In this document: piece by piece, positions 24,428-32,193 of the stretch | Layout: the number at the start of each line of letters is the position of its first letter | Position numbering within the stretch: the stretch's first letter is position 1 | DNA from: Nocardia aobensis NBRC 100429 | GTDB lineage: Bacteria > Actinomycetota > Actinomycetes > Mycobacteriales > Mycobacteriaceae | Length of the DNA stretch: 49,879 nucleotides | Reading direction: 5' to 3' | NCBI RefSeq assembly: GCF_000308375.1 | Contig: NZ_BAFQ01000158.1 | Span: 1-49,879 of the forward strand | Translations under genes and position numbers: made by a program | Notes under the pieces: generated by a model | Seen by the model: only the letters and a program-made list of their open reading frames with translations | Told to the model about the DNA's origin: nothing | Databases searched by the model: none

Positions 24428-25618
24428 CTATGCGGCGACCACGCGCGGAGAATGCTCGAGGGCGGCGGCCGCGCGGTACTTGTGACTCGGCTTTCCGAAG
24501 GTCGGATGGCTCAGGGTCCAGGCGGCGGTGTCGAGAATCGTCGACTTGACGCGTGCGGCCGTCCGTCCGCACAGGGCCCACGACTTCGCGTGCGCGTCGC
24601 CGTCGACCAACTGGAAGATCCCGTCCTTGCGGCCGAGGCTGATGTGGTTGCCGACATACGACAGCGAGGTCGTCGATATCTTGCGCCCGGTCCGGTCTCC
24701 GATGATCGCCGCGGTCGCCTGCATAGCGGTGAATCCGGCCGACGCACAGGACATCGGCAACGGCCGGCCGTTCTCGCCGATGACGAAGACACTGTCACCG
24801 GCGACGTAGACATCCGGATGCGAGACCGACCGCATCTGACGGTCGACGGTGATCTGACCGTTGGCGATCACCTCGAGGCCGCTCGCGGCGGCAATCGGGT
24901 GCACGGCGAACCCCGCGGCCCACACGGTCGCGTCGGAGGCGAAAACGGCGCCGTCGGTGGCGACCGCGGCGTCCTCCTGGACGGACCCGATCGTGGTGTG
25001 TTCGTGCACCGAGATATCGAATCGCTCGAACGCGCGCAGCAGATGCCGTCGAGCTTTCACGCCCAGCCAGCCGCCCAGGTCACCGCTGGTGACGAGACCG
25101 ACGCGAAGCCCCGGGCGAGATTCGGCGAATTCGGTGGCAGCCTCGATCGCGGTCAGGTTTCCGCCGACGACCAGCACCTTCCCGTCTCCGCCCAACTCGT
25201 CGAGGCGGGTGCGCAGGCGCAGCGCGGACGGTCGCGCGGCCACGTGGAAGGCATGCTCGTGGACGCCGGGAACACCCTGATCGGCGGCGGTGCTGCCGAG
25301 CGCGTAGACGAGGGTGTCGTATCCGAGTCGGTCGATGCCGTCACCGTCGGCAACCGCCACCGTCCGGTCCTCGACGTCGACCGCGGTGACCCGTGCCACT
25401 CGCAATCGGACGCCCGTACCCGCGAACACCTCGGCCAGCGGCCGATGGCGCAACTCCTGCCCGGCGGCGAGCTGATGCAGCCGCAACCGCTCGACGAAAT
25501 CGGGTTCGGCATTGACGACCGTGATCTCGAAGTCGTCCGGATGCAGTTGGCGGGCCAGGTATCCGGCGGAGAAGGCTCCGGCATATCCGGCCCCGAGAAC
25601 GACGATGCGGTGCTTCAT
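24428..25618 (-). CDS. FAD-dependent NAD(P)/disulfide-type oxidoreductase (NDH-2-like), ECF41 operon
   Basis: A 396-aa pyridine-nucleotide oxidoreductase. The FAD motif is VVLGAGYAGAFSAGYLA (residues about 5-21), the second Rossmann is VLVVGGNLTAIEAATEFAE (about 147-165) and the C-terminal FAD motif is DVYVAGDSVFV (about 285-295). It resembles type II NADH dehydrogenases but lacks a clear membrane-anchoring tail. It stands directly upstream of the ECF41 sigma gene; such sigma factors are typically encoded beside an oxidoreductase, epimerase or carboxymuconolactone decarboxylase, which is their main target. ATG 25618 has AGGAG upstream. Confidence 0.93.
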   Translation of the reverse strand: MKHRIVVLGAGYAGAFSAGYLARQLHPDDFEITVVNAEPDFVERLRLHQLAAGQELRHRPLAEVFAGTGVRLRVARVTAVDVEDRTVAVADGDGIDRLGYDTLVYALGSTAADQGVPGVHEHAFHVAARPSALRLRTRLDELGGDGKVLVVGGNLTAIEAATEFAESRPGLRVGLVTSGDLGGWLGVKARRHLLRAFERFDISVHEHTTIGSVQEDAAVATDGAVFASDATVWAAGFAVHPIAAASGLEVIANGQITVDRQMRSVSHPDVYVAGDSVFVIGENGRPLPMSCASAGFTAMQATAAIIGDRTGRKISTTSLSYVGNHISLGRKDGIFQLVDGDAHAKSWALCGRTAARVKSTILDTAAWTLSHPTFGKPSHKYRAAAALEHSPRVVAA

Positions 25619-25626
25619 GGTTCGCT

Positions 25627-25661
25627 CCTGTCTGGTTCACGTGCTCCCTGAACGAGACAGG
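25627..25661. promoter_or_regulatory. 35-bp inverted repeat over the ECF41 operon promoter and ribosome site
   Basis: Arms of 13 bases (12 pair) separated by 9 bases: CCTGTCTGGTTCA and TGAACGAGACAGG. One end touches the AGGAG ribosome site of the oxidoreductase, the other covers the predicted -10. It could be an operator, or an RNA hairpin that hides the ribosome site if transcription starts further up. Confidence 0.65.
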
Positions 25662-25677
25662 GCGCGAATTCCTGACA
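25651..25677 (-). promoter_or_regulatory. Predicted ECF41-type promoter
   Basis: On the coding strand TGTCAGG (25677-25671) is followed after 16 bases by CGTT (25654-25651). The published ECF41 consensus is TGTCACA, 16 bases, CGTC. Lying upstream of the oxidoreductase-sigJ operon, it fits autoregulation by the sigma factor. Confidence 0.65.
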
Positions 25678-25714
25678 GGAACGAATGGTGATGTGGGTCA
25701 CCGTCGAGGATCGA

Positions 25715-26050
25715 TCAGCCCTTGTTCGCCGGTTCCGCGAGCTCGGCGGGTCGTCCGGCACGCTGCGCCTTGATGCTCGCCTGCCACTTCTCGAAGTCCG
25801 CGCGCATCACCGATATCTGACGTTCGATCGCTTCCTGGGTGTCCGACCACCAGCTCTGCGCGGCATCCCGAAGTTCCGCCGCGGTCTTCTCGAACTCGTG
25901 CCCCTCATGTTCGAGAGTCGCGGTCAGCTTTTCCCGCCGAGCCTGCAATGCGGCACGGCTCTTGTCCCGAGCCCCGGCGGAGGAGTCTTCGAACTGCTTC
26001 ACCCGGACCGCGAGATCCATCAGTGATTCCGACAACGGTTTCATATTCAT
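25715..26050 (-). CDS. Small coiled-coil protein, 111 aa
   Basis: I do not recognise a named family. Nearly the whole product is charged helix with heptad-like spacing (DLAVRVKQFEDSSAGARDKSRAALQARREKL and later FEKTAAELRDAAQSWWSDTQEAIERQ, given by pieces), ending in a Pro/Ala/Glu-rich tail. No signal peptide or membrane segment. The ATG at 26050 has GAGAGGG upstream; the extension to 26209 has no support. It could be a scaffold or envelope-associated coiled-coil protein. Divergent from the 66-codon gene at 26270. Confidence 0.75.
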   Translation of the reverse strand: MNMKPLSESLMDLAVRVKQFEDSSAGARDKSRAALQARREKLTATLEHEGHEFEKTAAELRDAAQSWWSDTQEAIERQISVMRADFEKWQASIKAQRAGRPAELAEPANKG

Positions 26051-26269
26051 GCCCTCTCGAAGCGGTGCGATCCTCGGCAGGATCCCGGTTGTCGCTGTCC
26101 AGCGTTGCCGCTTCGCTGGGCCGGACCAAGGGCAGAACGTCCTCTGATGTCCCGCTATGGAGATGGCCTTCGGCCCGGTCGGGTCCTCACGGACGCGCAG
26201 ATGGGGCATGCTCTGGCCGGCACCGGGTACGCGCGAGACAAGAACAGTCGTCCGATGAGGAGTAGTCCG

Positions 26270-26470
26270 ATGTCAGGAATCGCGACCCAACTGGGGCATC
26301 GAATATCGGCCGCGGCACATTCGGCCTGGGCGATGGTCCACCATCCCCGCCGCGAACCGAACACCGATCTCGCCGCCGAACACCACTCGACCACGAGCGA
26401 CCCGACCGGCGGTAAGCAACCCGGCGAACCCGAATCCTCGCCCCGCGGGCTCGGTGGCATGGACTTCTAA
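26270..26470 (+). CDS. Hypothetical protein, 66 aa
   Basis: No recognised family. A short N-terminal amphipathic helix (GIATQLGHRISAAAHSAWAMVHH) is followed by a polar, disordered Pro/Gly/Ser/Glu-rich tail ending GLGGMDF. The ATG at 26270 is chosen for GAGGAG about 8 bases upstream; ATG 26255 lacks such a site. Divergent from the coiled-coil protein, so the pair may share regulation. Confidence 0.6.
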   Translation: MSGIATQLGHRISAAAHSAWAMVHHPRREPNTDLAAEHHSTTSDPTGGKQPGEPESSPRGLGGMDF

Positions 26471-26568
26471 CCACTTGGTGCCTGAACTAATCGTGCAAAC
26501 CTCGTCGCTTCATGCGGTTTTCGCGCAATTTCGCGGAGGTTTGCACGGAAAGTTCAGGGGCTCTGCCC

Positions 26569-27213
26569 TCAGCGACGCCAGAACAGATGGTGCGTCACAC
26601 CACTCGGACTCGGCACCCGCTCCAAGTGAAAGCGGTCCGTGAGTTCGTCCGGACTGGTCCACAATTTTTCGCCGCCGCCCAGTTCGACCGGCGCGACGGC
26701 GATGTGCATCTGATCGATGAGATCCGCGTCGAGGAAATCGCGGATGGTGGAGACGCCACCGCCGATACGCACGTCCGAGCCGTCGGCGGCTTCGAAAGCC
26801 ATCTCCAGAGCCTCTTTCGGAGACGCATCGACGAAATGAAACGTGGTGTCCCCCAGCACGATAGAGGGCCGCGGATAGTGGGTGAGAACGAATACCGGCG
26901 TACGAAACGGCGGTTCGTCACCCCACCACCCCTGCCACTCGTAGTTCTCCCACGGCCCGCGCTGCGGACCGAATTTGTTGCGCCCCATGATCTCCGCGCC
27001 GATGTTGTTGCGATAGTCACGAGTGAAGTAATCGTCGAGGCCGTAGGTTCCACCCGGCTCGGTACGGGTGGGCCAGTGCGCCGTGGGGCCACACCAGGCG
27101 AACAGCGCGCTCGGATCGGCCTGCCCGAAAGGCCGTTCCAGACTCTGCCCTTCCCCGGCCCCGTAGCCGTCGCTGGAGAGGTTGAAGTTCTGCACACGAA
27201 CCAACTGTGACAT
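26569..27213 (-). CDS. Dihydrofolate reductase family protein (RibD C-terminal domain) 1
   Basis: A 214-aa NADP-binding reductase of the DHFR/RibD-C superfamily. The opening MSQLVRVQNFNLSSDGYGAGEGQSLERPFG is typical, with the GR-like turn MGRNKFGPQRGPW (around residues 77-89) and NADP motif IGGGVSTIRDFLDADLIDQMHIAVAPVELGGGEKLW (around 151-185; key part GGGVSTIRDFL). The ATG at 27213 has GGAAAGGG upstream. Not a true folate reductase; many relatives are riboflavin-type or bacteriocin-export-associated reductases. A related but distinct copy is at 32611. Confidence 0.9.
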   Translation of the reverse strand: MSQLVRVQNFNLSSDGYGAGEGQSLERPFGQADPSALFAWCGPTAHWPTRTEPGGTYGLDDYFTRDYRNNIGAEIMGRNKFGPQRGPWENYEWQGWWGDEPPFRTPVFVLTHYPRPSIVLGDTTFHFVDASPKEALEMAFEAADGSDVRIGGGVSTIRDFLDADLIDQMHIAVAPVELGGGEKLWTSPDELTDRFHLERVPSPSGVTHHLFWRR

Positions 27214-27237
27214 CGACGCCCTTTCCGATTGCAATGC

Positions 27238-27285
27238 GCAACCAGTTGACGGTACCGACACTGCTCTTGTGTTGCAATCAGTTGC
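27238..27285. promoter_or_regulatory. Pair of similar 12-bp partial palindromes upstream of the reductase
   Basis: GCAACCAGTTGA (27238-27249) and GCAATCAGTTGC (27274-27285, arms GCAA and TTGC) begin 36 bp apart just upstream of the reductase start at 27213. They may be operator half-repeats; no regulator gene is adjacent. Confidence 0.4.
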
Positions 27286-27332
27286 GAGGTCATTTCGCCG
27301 CGTAAATCTCTGCGATCAGGCGAAACGCCCTA

Positions 27333-27370
27333 TCAGTGGCCATGTCAGGGCGATGTCAGCGCCGTGACAG
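27333..27370 (+). promoter_or_regulatory. SARP-type operator C (four heptamers, 12-11-11 spacing)
   Basis: Heptamers CTATCAG, ATGTCAG, ATGTCAG and GTGACAG with TCAG (last ACAG) cores at 27333, 27345, 27356 and 27367: spacing 12, 11, 11, the same order and orientation relative to the downstream gene as arrays A and B. After it, the AACAGCGCAG run at 27394-27403 recalls the AACAGCACAG that follows the other two promoters. Confidence 0.75.
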
Positions 27371-27380
27371 CCGACCCGGC

Positions 27381-27386
27381 GAAAGT
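27381..27386 (+). promoter_or_regulatory. -10-like element of the alpha/beta hydrolase gene
   Basis: GAAAGT, exactly 10 bp after the last heptamer of array C, the same position as GACAGT and CACAGT in arrays A and B. Confidence 0.5.
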
Positions 27387-27452
27387 AACCGAACAACAGC
27401 GCAGAAACGCGGAGGGACCAGCCTTCCCTTGCGCATCACCGAAAGGAAAACA

Positions 27453-28268
27453 ATGTCCGGCAACTTCACTTCGCACTCGGCAGACTCGACCTGGACCGGC
27501 ATGGTGCCCGTCGACGACACCGCGCTGGCCGTGAGCGACACCGGCGGCTCCGGCCGGCCGATCGTCTATCTGAACGGCTCCTATGCCAGTCAGCGGCACT
27601 GGCAGCGGGTCATCGCCGACCTCGGTCCCGGCTACCGGCACATCACCTTCGACGAACGCGCCCGCGGTAAGTCGAAGCGATCCGAGGACTATTCCTTCGA
27701 GGCGTGTCTGCGCGATATCGACGCGGTCCTCGACGCACGGGGAGTGCATCAGCCGCTGCTGGTGGGCTGGTCCTACGGCGCGTTGCTGGGGGTGCACTGG
27801 GCCGACCGCCACCCGGACCGGGCCCTGGGAGTGGTCGGGGTGGACGGGCCGTACCCGTCCGGCTGGACCGACGAAGCCGGCCGGGAACGACTCCGCAAGA
27901 CGTTTCGCCGCATGCGATTGCTGCTACCGCTGGTCGCCCCGATGGGCCTGGCCGCGCGTATGAGCGCCGACCAGCATGCCGAGATCCAGATCGAGGCCCA
28001 TGAGCTCCATGCCGCCCTCGGCCCCATCCTCGACAGCATGAACCGCCCGGTCCGGTACGTGGCCGCCTCGGCCGAGACCGTCTACGACAAGGGCGGTGAG
28101 CTGGAGCAGATGCGCCGCACCCTCGACCCGTACCTGGAGCGGAACCCGAACCTGAAGGTCAGCGCGAGAGTCGCCAGTGACCACGGCAAGATCCTGCGCA
28201 AGGATTCCCCCGCGGTCGCCGACGCGGTCCGGGAGATCGTCGGCCTCCTCGAGTACAAGGAGAGCTGA
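27453..28268 (+). CDS. Alpha/beta hydrolase, 271 aa
   Basis: Serine hydrolase of the alpha/beta fold. The oxyanion region is YLNGSYASQRHW (residues about 39-50), nucleophile Ser107 sits in GWSYGALL, a candidate acid residue is in the Asp of VDGPYP or beyond, and catalytic His is likely in ASDHGKI (about 244-250). The ATG at 27453 has GAAAGGAAAA upstream. It carries the third SARP-type operator, so it is probably co-regulated with the P450 and ABC exporter. Substrate unknown; an esterase or thioesterase role in a small-molecule pathway is possible. Confidence 0.9.
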   Translation: MSGNFTSHSADSTWTGMVPVDDTALAVSDTGGSGRPIVYLNGSYASQRHWQRVIADLGPGYRHITFDERARGKSKRSEDYSFEACLRDIDAVLDARGVHQPLLVGWSYGALLGVHWADRHPDRALGVVGVDGPYPSGWTDEAGRERLRKTFRRMRLLLPLVAPMGLAARMSADQHAEIQIEAHELHAALGPILDSMNRPVRYVAASAETVYDKGGELEQMRRTLDPYLERNPNLKVSARVASDHGKILRKDSPAVADAVREIVGLLEYKES

Positions 28269-28334
28269 GCGGTACCGAACTCCTTTGCACGCAACGGCAT
28301 CCCGCGCGCCGGCGCCGCACTCGGCGGTCCTGCC

Positions 28335-28646
28335 TCAGATGACGCCCTCCCGCACCGGATAGTCGATGACGACCACACCGCCGGTGGCGTAGTTGACGAC
28401 ATCGGCGGCCGCCCGACGGCCGTACGACGACGCCCGCATCGCGGCCAGGGCGGCGGCGTCAGCGAAGTCGGCTTCGAAGACCGCGAAATACGGCGCTTCT
28501 CCGTTGGTCGCCGCCACGTCGAAGCTGTAGCGCCACCCGAGCAGGCCGGGCCACTTCGTGACCAGCGGAAGGTGATTGGACACGTAGTAGTCGCGGAAGT
28601 GGTCAGGGTCGGCGGGCTCGGGATACAGGACTACCAACTTATGCAT
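28335..28646 (-). CDS. EthD family protein, 103 aa
   Basis: A ferredoxin-like dimeric alpha-beta-barrel protein. EthD is required for ethyl tert-butyl ether degradation in Rhodococcus, but most relatives are uncharacterised. Signature: MHKLVVLYPEPADPDHFRDYYVSNHLPL (residues 1-28, with the H-x-P turn), PGLLGWRYSFD and later YFAVFEADFADAAALAAM. The ATG at 28646 has GGAGG upstream; the ATG at 28661 would overlap it. It diverges from the LysR gene, the usual arrangement for a LysR target. Confidence 0.88.
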   Translation of the reverse strand: MHKLVVLYPEPADPDHFRDYYVSNHLPLVTKWPGLLGWRYSFDVAATNGEAPYFAVFEADFADAAALAAMRASSYGRRAAADVVNYATGGVVVIDYPVREGVI

Positions 28647-28777
28647 AACTGCCTCCTGCATATACCGCGGTCGATCGAATCGTCATATGCGCAGGTTAGG
28701 GCTTGAAGTGTGGGCGAGGGAAAGACCGGGGCGCGATAGACTCAGAACAGATCGTTATCAATCGGCAGGGAGGGCAC

Positions 28778-29680
28778 GTGGCGCCGGATACGGTGAGCCT
28801 GCGGTATTTTCTGGTGCTGGCGCAGGAATTGAACTTTACCCGCGCGGCCGCACGGATCGGTATCGCGCAGCCCGCCCTCAGTGCCCGGATGCGCCGATTG
28901 GAGGCGGAACTGGGTACGAGCCTGCTGGTTCGCACCACGCGCAGTGTCGTATTGACCACGGCCGGTGCGGCTTTGGCGGAGTCCGCGCCGCCCGCGCTGG
29001 CGGCGCTGGACCGGGCGTGGGACACCGCCCGGAAAGCAGGGGCTGGTGAACTGGGCACGCTGCGCATCGGTTTCAGCCTCAGCACGGGTGCCGAGACGGC
29101 GCCGGCCTTGGTGGACGAGCTCATTCGCAGCAGCCCGGGACTCGAGGTCGGCGCGGTCCCGATGGCGACACCGGAGATCACCTCCGCGGTCGCCGACGGC
29201 CGCATCGATGCGGGGATCACCCGCGGTGAACAGCCGGGTCGTGGCGTGCGCCGATTCCTGCTGCGGCGTGAGCGCGTCGGGGTCCAACTGGCACAGCATC
29301 ATCCGCTGGCCGCACACCCCGAGATCGAGATCGCCGATGCGGCCGCGTATCCGCTGCGACTCCCCGACCGTGCCGCCAACCCCGTGATCCACGATCAGCT
29401 GTCCGCGCTGTTCCACGACACCCGGCCGAGCCCCCGATTCCACACGCCCACAGTCTCTTTCGACATGTCGCAGCGCGACCTACGCGACGGGCTCACCCTC
29501 GCTCCGGCCGGTGAAGTCGCGGTCACGACACAACCGGCCGGTCTCACGTGGCGACCGCTGCGGGGCGCACCCACCTTGACCATCCACCTCGTCCTTCCGC
29601 GCGTGCAGTCACCACTACACCGGCGCATCCGTACCGTCGCCAAAACCCTTGCACACGAGCTGCACTGGCTGCCGGACTGA
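28778..29680 (+). CDS. LysR family transcriptional regulator
   Basis: A 300-aa LysR regulator. The HTH is at residues about 3-60 (VSLRYFLVLAQELNFTRAAARIGIAQPALSARMRRLEAELGTSLLVRTTR, with the classic A-A-x-x-x-x-x-x-Q-P-A-L-S recognition helix). The co-inducer domain starts LRIGFSLSTGAETAPALVDEL. GTG at 28778 is chosen for GGAGGG upstream. Divergent from the EthD gene; it probably controls that gene in response to a small effector. The stop is only 16 bp before the next frame begins. Confidence 0.93.
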   Translation: MAPDTVSLRYFLVLAQELNFTRAAARIGIAQPALSARMRRLEAELGTSLLVRTTRSVVLTTAGAALAESAPPALAALDRAWDTARKAGAGELGTLRIGFSLSTGAETAPALVDELIRSSPGLEVGAVPMATPEITSAVADGRIDAGITRGEQPGRGVRRFLLRRERVGVQLAQHHPLAAHPEIEIADAAAYPLRLPDRAANPVIHDQLSALFHDTRPSPRFHTPTVSFDMSQRDLRDGLTLAPAGEVAVTTQPAGLTWRPLRGAPTLTIHLVLPRVQSPLHRRIRTVAKTLAHELHWLPD

Positions 29681-29750
29681 ACGCGCGGCAGGTCCGGCGG
29701 TTTGCCTACGGTCGATGGCGCTTACCTCCGGTATCGAGCAGAATCGTGCA

Positions 29751-31424
29751 GTGACCAGGAGACCGACCGCGCTGCGCGCAGCCTTGACCAAGGAATCGCG
29801 CGCGGCGTTCAGCCGCCGGGCGGGACGAATACAGCTGTTCCCCGCGGTCACCGCGGCGCTGCTCGCCGGACTGGCTGTCGCCTTCGCGGCCTACGGATTC
29901 CTACGCTGGATCACCCCCGTCGATGCGACCAAGCAAGCCGCCGAAATCGATATCACTCGTGTCGCATTGACCGTCGTCGCCGGTGTCGGCGGCGTGGTCG
30001 CCCTCGTCATCGCCTACCGGCGTCAACGCGATCTGGAACAGAGCCGGTTCGTCGAACGCTTCGGCGCCGCAGCCGCCCAACTCGGCGCGACAGATGTCGC
30101 GGTCCGAATCGCCGGGGTCTACGCGATGGCCGGTGTCGCCGATGGATCCGACGGCCCGCGCCGCCAGCAATGCATCGACGTGCTGTGCGGATACCTCCGC
30201 TTGCCCTACAGCCCGGAGCTCGGTGCCAACCACCAGAGCAAACTGGTCGTCAAACAGCACCGCGCGACGGCGGACAACACCCGCGCCGACGACCGGGAAC
30301 ACCACCACGAATATCGACACAATGACCGAGAAGTCCGGGCGACCATCGTCCGTGTCATTAGCGACCACCTTCGGCCCAACGCCGCATACAGCTGGTCAAC
30401 AGCCGATTTCGACTTCCGCACGGCCTATCTGGAGAACGTCGATTTCAGCCGTGCGCAGTTCTCGGGTGCTGCTCGGTTCGGCGGCGCGATCTTTTCGGGC
30501 GACGCCCGGCTCGGTAGCGCGACCTTCGCCGGCAATGCCGAATTCGACGGCGCAACGTTCTCCGGCAACGCATGGTTCGACGACGTAACCTTCTCTGGCA
30601 ACGGCCATTTCGACGGTGCGACATTCTCCGGCAGCGCCCATTTCGAAGGCGCGACTCTCTCCGGAAACTCCCGGTTCGACAAGGCAACCTTCGCCGAGAA
30701 CGCCTCGTTCGCCGGTGCGAACTTCTCCGCCGACTCCCGGTTCGGCGGCGCGACCTTCGCCGGCGACGCCCATTTCGGTGGGACGACCTTCGCCGGCAAC
30801 GCCCGGTTCGATGGCGTAATCTTCTCCGGCAACGGCCATTTCGACGGCGCAACATTTTCCGGCAACGCGCGGTTCGGCAACGCCACCTTCGCCCGCGACG
30901 CCCGGTTCGACGGTGTGACCGTGTCCGGCAATGCCCGGTTCGGCGACGCGTCCTTCGCCGGCGACGCAGCATTCGGCGGCGCCACCTTCTCCGGCAACAC
31001 AGGATTCGACAGCGTGACCTTTTCCGGTGACGCGGAGTTCGGCGAGGCGAGCTTCTCCGGCAATGCCGAGTTCGGTGACGCGACCTTCGCCGGCGGCGCA
31101 GGATTTCGCGGCACCACCTTCTCCGGCGACACGGGATTCGGCGGCGCCACCTTCGCCGGCGACGCCCGATTCGACCGTGCGACCTTCGCCGGCAATACAT
31201 GGTTCGGCAGCGCGACCTTCGCCGGCAAGGCGCGGTTCGACCGTGTGACCTTCGCCGCCAACACCCGATTCGACGAGGCCGACTTCGGTAGCGACACCAT
31301 CTCGTTCGATGAACCGAGGCAGTGGGGACCTCCGACACCTGCATTCGACTGGAGCCAGGACCACAGTCGAAAGCCCACCAATATCGAACCGCAGGATTGG
31401 CCGCCCGTTGTCGCGGCACATTAG
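29751..31424 (+). CDS. Membrane-anchored pentapeptide-type repeat protein (26 undecapeptide repeats)
   Basis: A 557-aa protein. The N-terminal region has two membrane helices (LFPAVTAALLAGLAVAFAAYGFL, residues about 28-50, and ITRVALTVVAGVGGVVALVIAY, about 65-86). A conserved linker follows (ERFGAAAAQLGATDVAVRIAGVYAMAGVADGS, around 97-128), then a solenoid of 26 units of 11 residues (bases 30438-31295) of the type ARFDGATFSGN, with Phe every 5 or 6 residues. This predicts a long right-handed beta-helix on the cytoplasmic or outer face. Start uncertain: GTG 29751 (this call) or ATG 29715; neither has a strong ribosome site. Confidence 0.85.
   Translation: MTRRPTALRAALTKESRAAFSRRAGRIQLFPAVTAALLAGLAVAFAAYGFLRWITPVDATKQAAEIDITRVALTVVAGVGGVVALVIAYRRQRDLEQSRFVERFGAAAAQLGATDVAVRIAGVYAMAGVADGSDGPRRQQCIDVLCGYLRLPYSPELGANHQSKLVVKQHRATADNTRADDREHHHEYRHNDREVRATIVRVISDHLRPNAAYSWSTADFDFRTAYLENVDFSRAQFSGAARFGGAIFSGDARLGSATFAGNAEFDGATFSGNAWFDDVTFSGNGHFDGATFSGSAHFEGATLSGNSRFDKATFAENASFAGANFSADSRFGGATFAGDAHFGGTTFAGNARFDGVIFSGNGHFDGATFSGNARFGNATFARDARFDGVTVSGNARFGDASFAGDAAFGGATFSGNTGFDSVTFSGDAEFGEASFSGNAEFGDATFAGGAGFRGTTFSGDTGFGGATFAGDARFDRATFAGNTWFGSATFAGKARFDRVTFAANTRFDEADFGSDTISFDEPRQWGPPTPAFDWSQDHSRKPTNIEPQDWPPVVAAH
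30438..31295 (+). repeat. 26 tandem 33-bp units encoding an 11-residue repeat
   Basis: Units such as AEFDGATFSGN, ARFGGAIFSGD and TGFGGATFAGD follow without gaps. The spacing of Phe is 5 then 6 residues, unlike the uniform 5 of classic pentapeptide repeats. Units are diverged at DNA level except for GACCTTCGCCGGC and TTCTCCGGC words, which recur. Confidence 0.85.
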
Positions 31425-31717
31425 CCGGCCGCAATCCTCTCGAGAATCGCTTTGGTTCCGCCTCCACGCCCGACCTGTTCGCGCTCACCCACGCCGCCAG
31501 ATTGCCACCGAACTGAAATCGATAAGAGGACTCGCCCGTGCACGGCACAGGCTCGCCCCTCGGGCGGAGGCACACACCGACCGCCGCGAAACAACAGCTG
31601 TCAGAACGTGATTCGGAGGGTCGTGGGGTGGGCGGCCCGATCCGGGGACGTCCGCCCGCGACCGGCGATGGGACAGCCCGACCAACCCGACCGGACCGTC
31701 CCCGTAACGCACAACGC
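31425..31717. other. Intergenic stretch downstream of the repeat gene
   Basis: About 290 bp between the repeat-protein gene and the DoxX gene. I see no credible small gene; the frames across it are codon-bias shadows. A strong hairpin (next entry) closes it at the right. Confidence 0.5.
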
Positions 31718-31748
31718 GGCTACCGGCGGCTGGGTGCCGCCGGTAGCC
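31718..31748. terminator. Strong bidirectional terminator hairpin
   Basis: Perfect 13-bp stem GGCTACCGGCGGC / GCCGCCGGTAGCC with a 5-base loop. It lies between two converging genes, 16 bp beyond the DoxX stop, so it can stop transcription from either side. Confidence 0.85.
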
Positions 31749-31764
31749 GGGCGTTATGCGTGGG

Positions 31765-32193
31765 TCATCGCTTGATCAACGCGCGCAGGGCGGTGATCGA
31801 GGCCCGGCGTTCGTAGGCGATCCAGGCGAAGATCGCGGTGAGCACCAAGGGGAAGGGAGCCAATTCCGGGGTGCCGGCCAGGAACGCGTTGAAGCCCGCG
31901 GCGAGGAAGGTGACGATCGCCAGGCCGATCGCGGCGGCCGCGGTCAGGCGGGGCACCATGAGTCCGATCCCGCCCGCGACCTCCGCGAGACCGATGAAGA
32001 CCAGCAGCGCCAACGGGATCGAGAAGGCGGTGGCGTTGTTTTCCACCAGGGTCTGCGGGATGACGAGCTTCGGGCCGCCGGAGGCGATGATGAAGAACAG
32101 ACCGAGCACGATCTGCAGGGTCCACAGGACGCGGTTGCGGATCTTGCCGGGGCGGACGGCGGCGGTGGTCTGGGTGGCGGTGATGGCGGTCAT
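31765..32193 (-). CDS. DoxX family membrane protein 2
   Basis: A 142-aa protein with four hydrophobic segments: WTLQIVLGLFFIIASGGPKLV (residues about 24-44), FSIPLALLVFIGLAEVAGGIGLMVP (about 57-81), LTAAAAIGLAIVTFLAAGFNAFLAG (about 83-107) and FPLVLTAIFAWIAY (about 114-127). ATG 32193 with AGAAGGA upstream. A 15-residue Thr/Ala-rich N-terminus precedes the first helix. Function in this family is mostly unknown. Same strand as, but over 400 bp from, the RibD-like reductase. Confidence 0.87.
   Translation of the reverse strand: MTAITATQTTAAVRPGKIRNRVLWTLQIVLGLFFIIASGGPKLVIPQTLVENNATAFSIPLALLVFIGLAEVAGGIGLMVPRLTAAAAIGLAIVTFLAAGFNAFLAGTPELAPFPLVLTAIFAWIAYERRASITALRALIKR

Noticed and set aside
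30396..31421. Long minus-strand repetitive frames opposite the undecapeptide array
   Set aside because: The repeat period makes all frames open; only the plus-strand frame gives a known protein pattern and membrane anchor.
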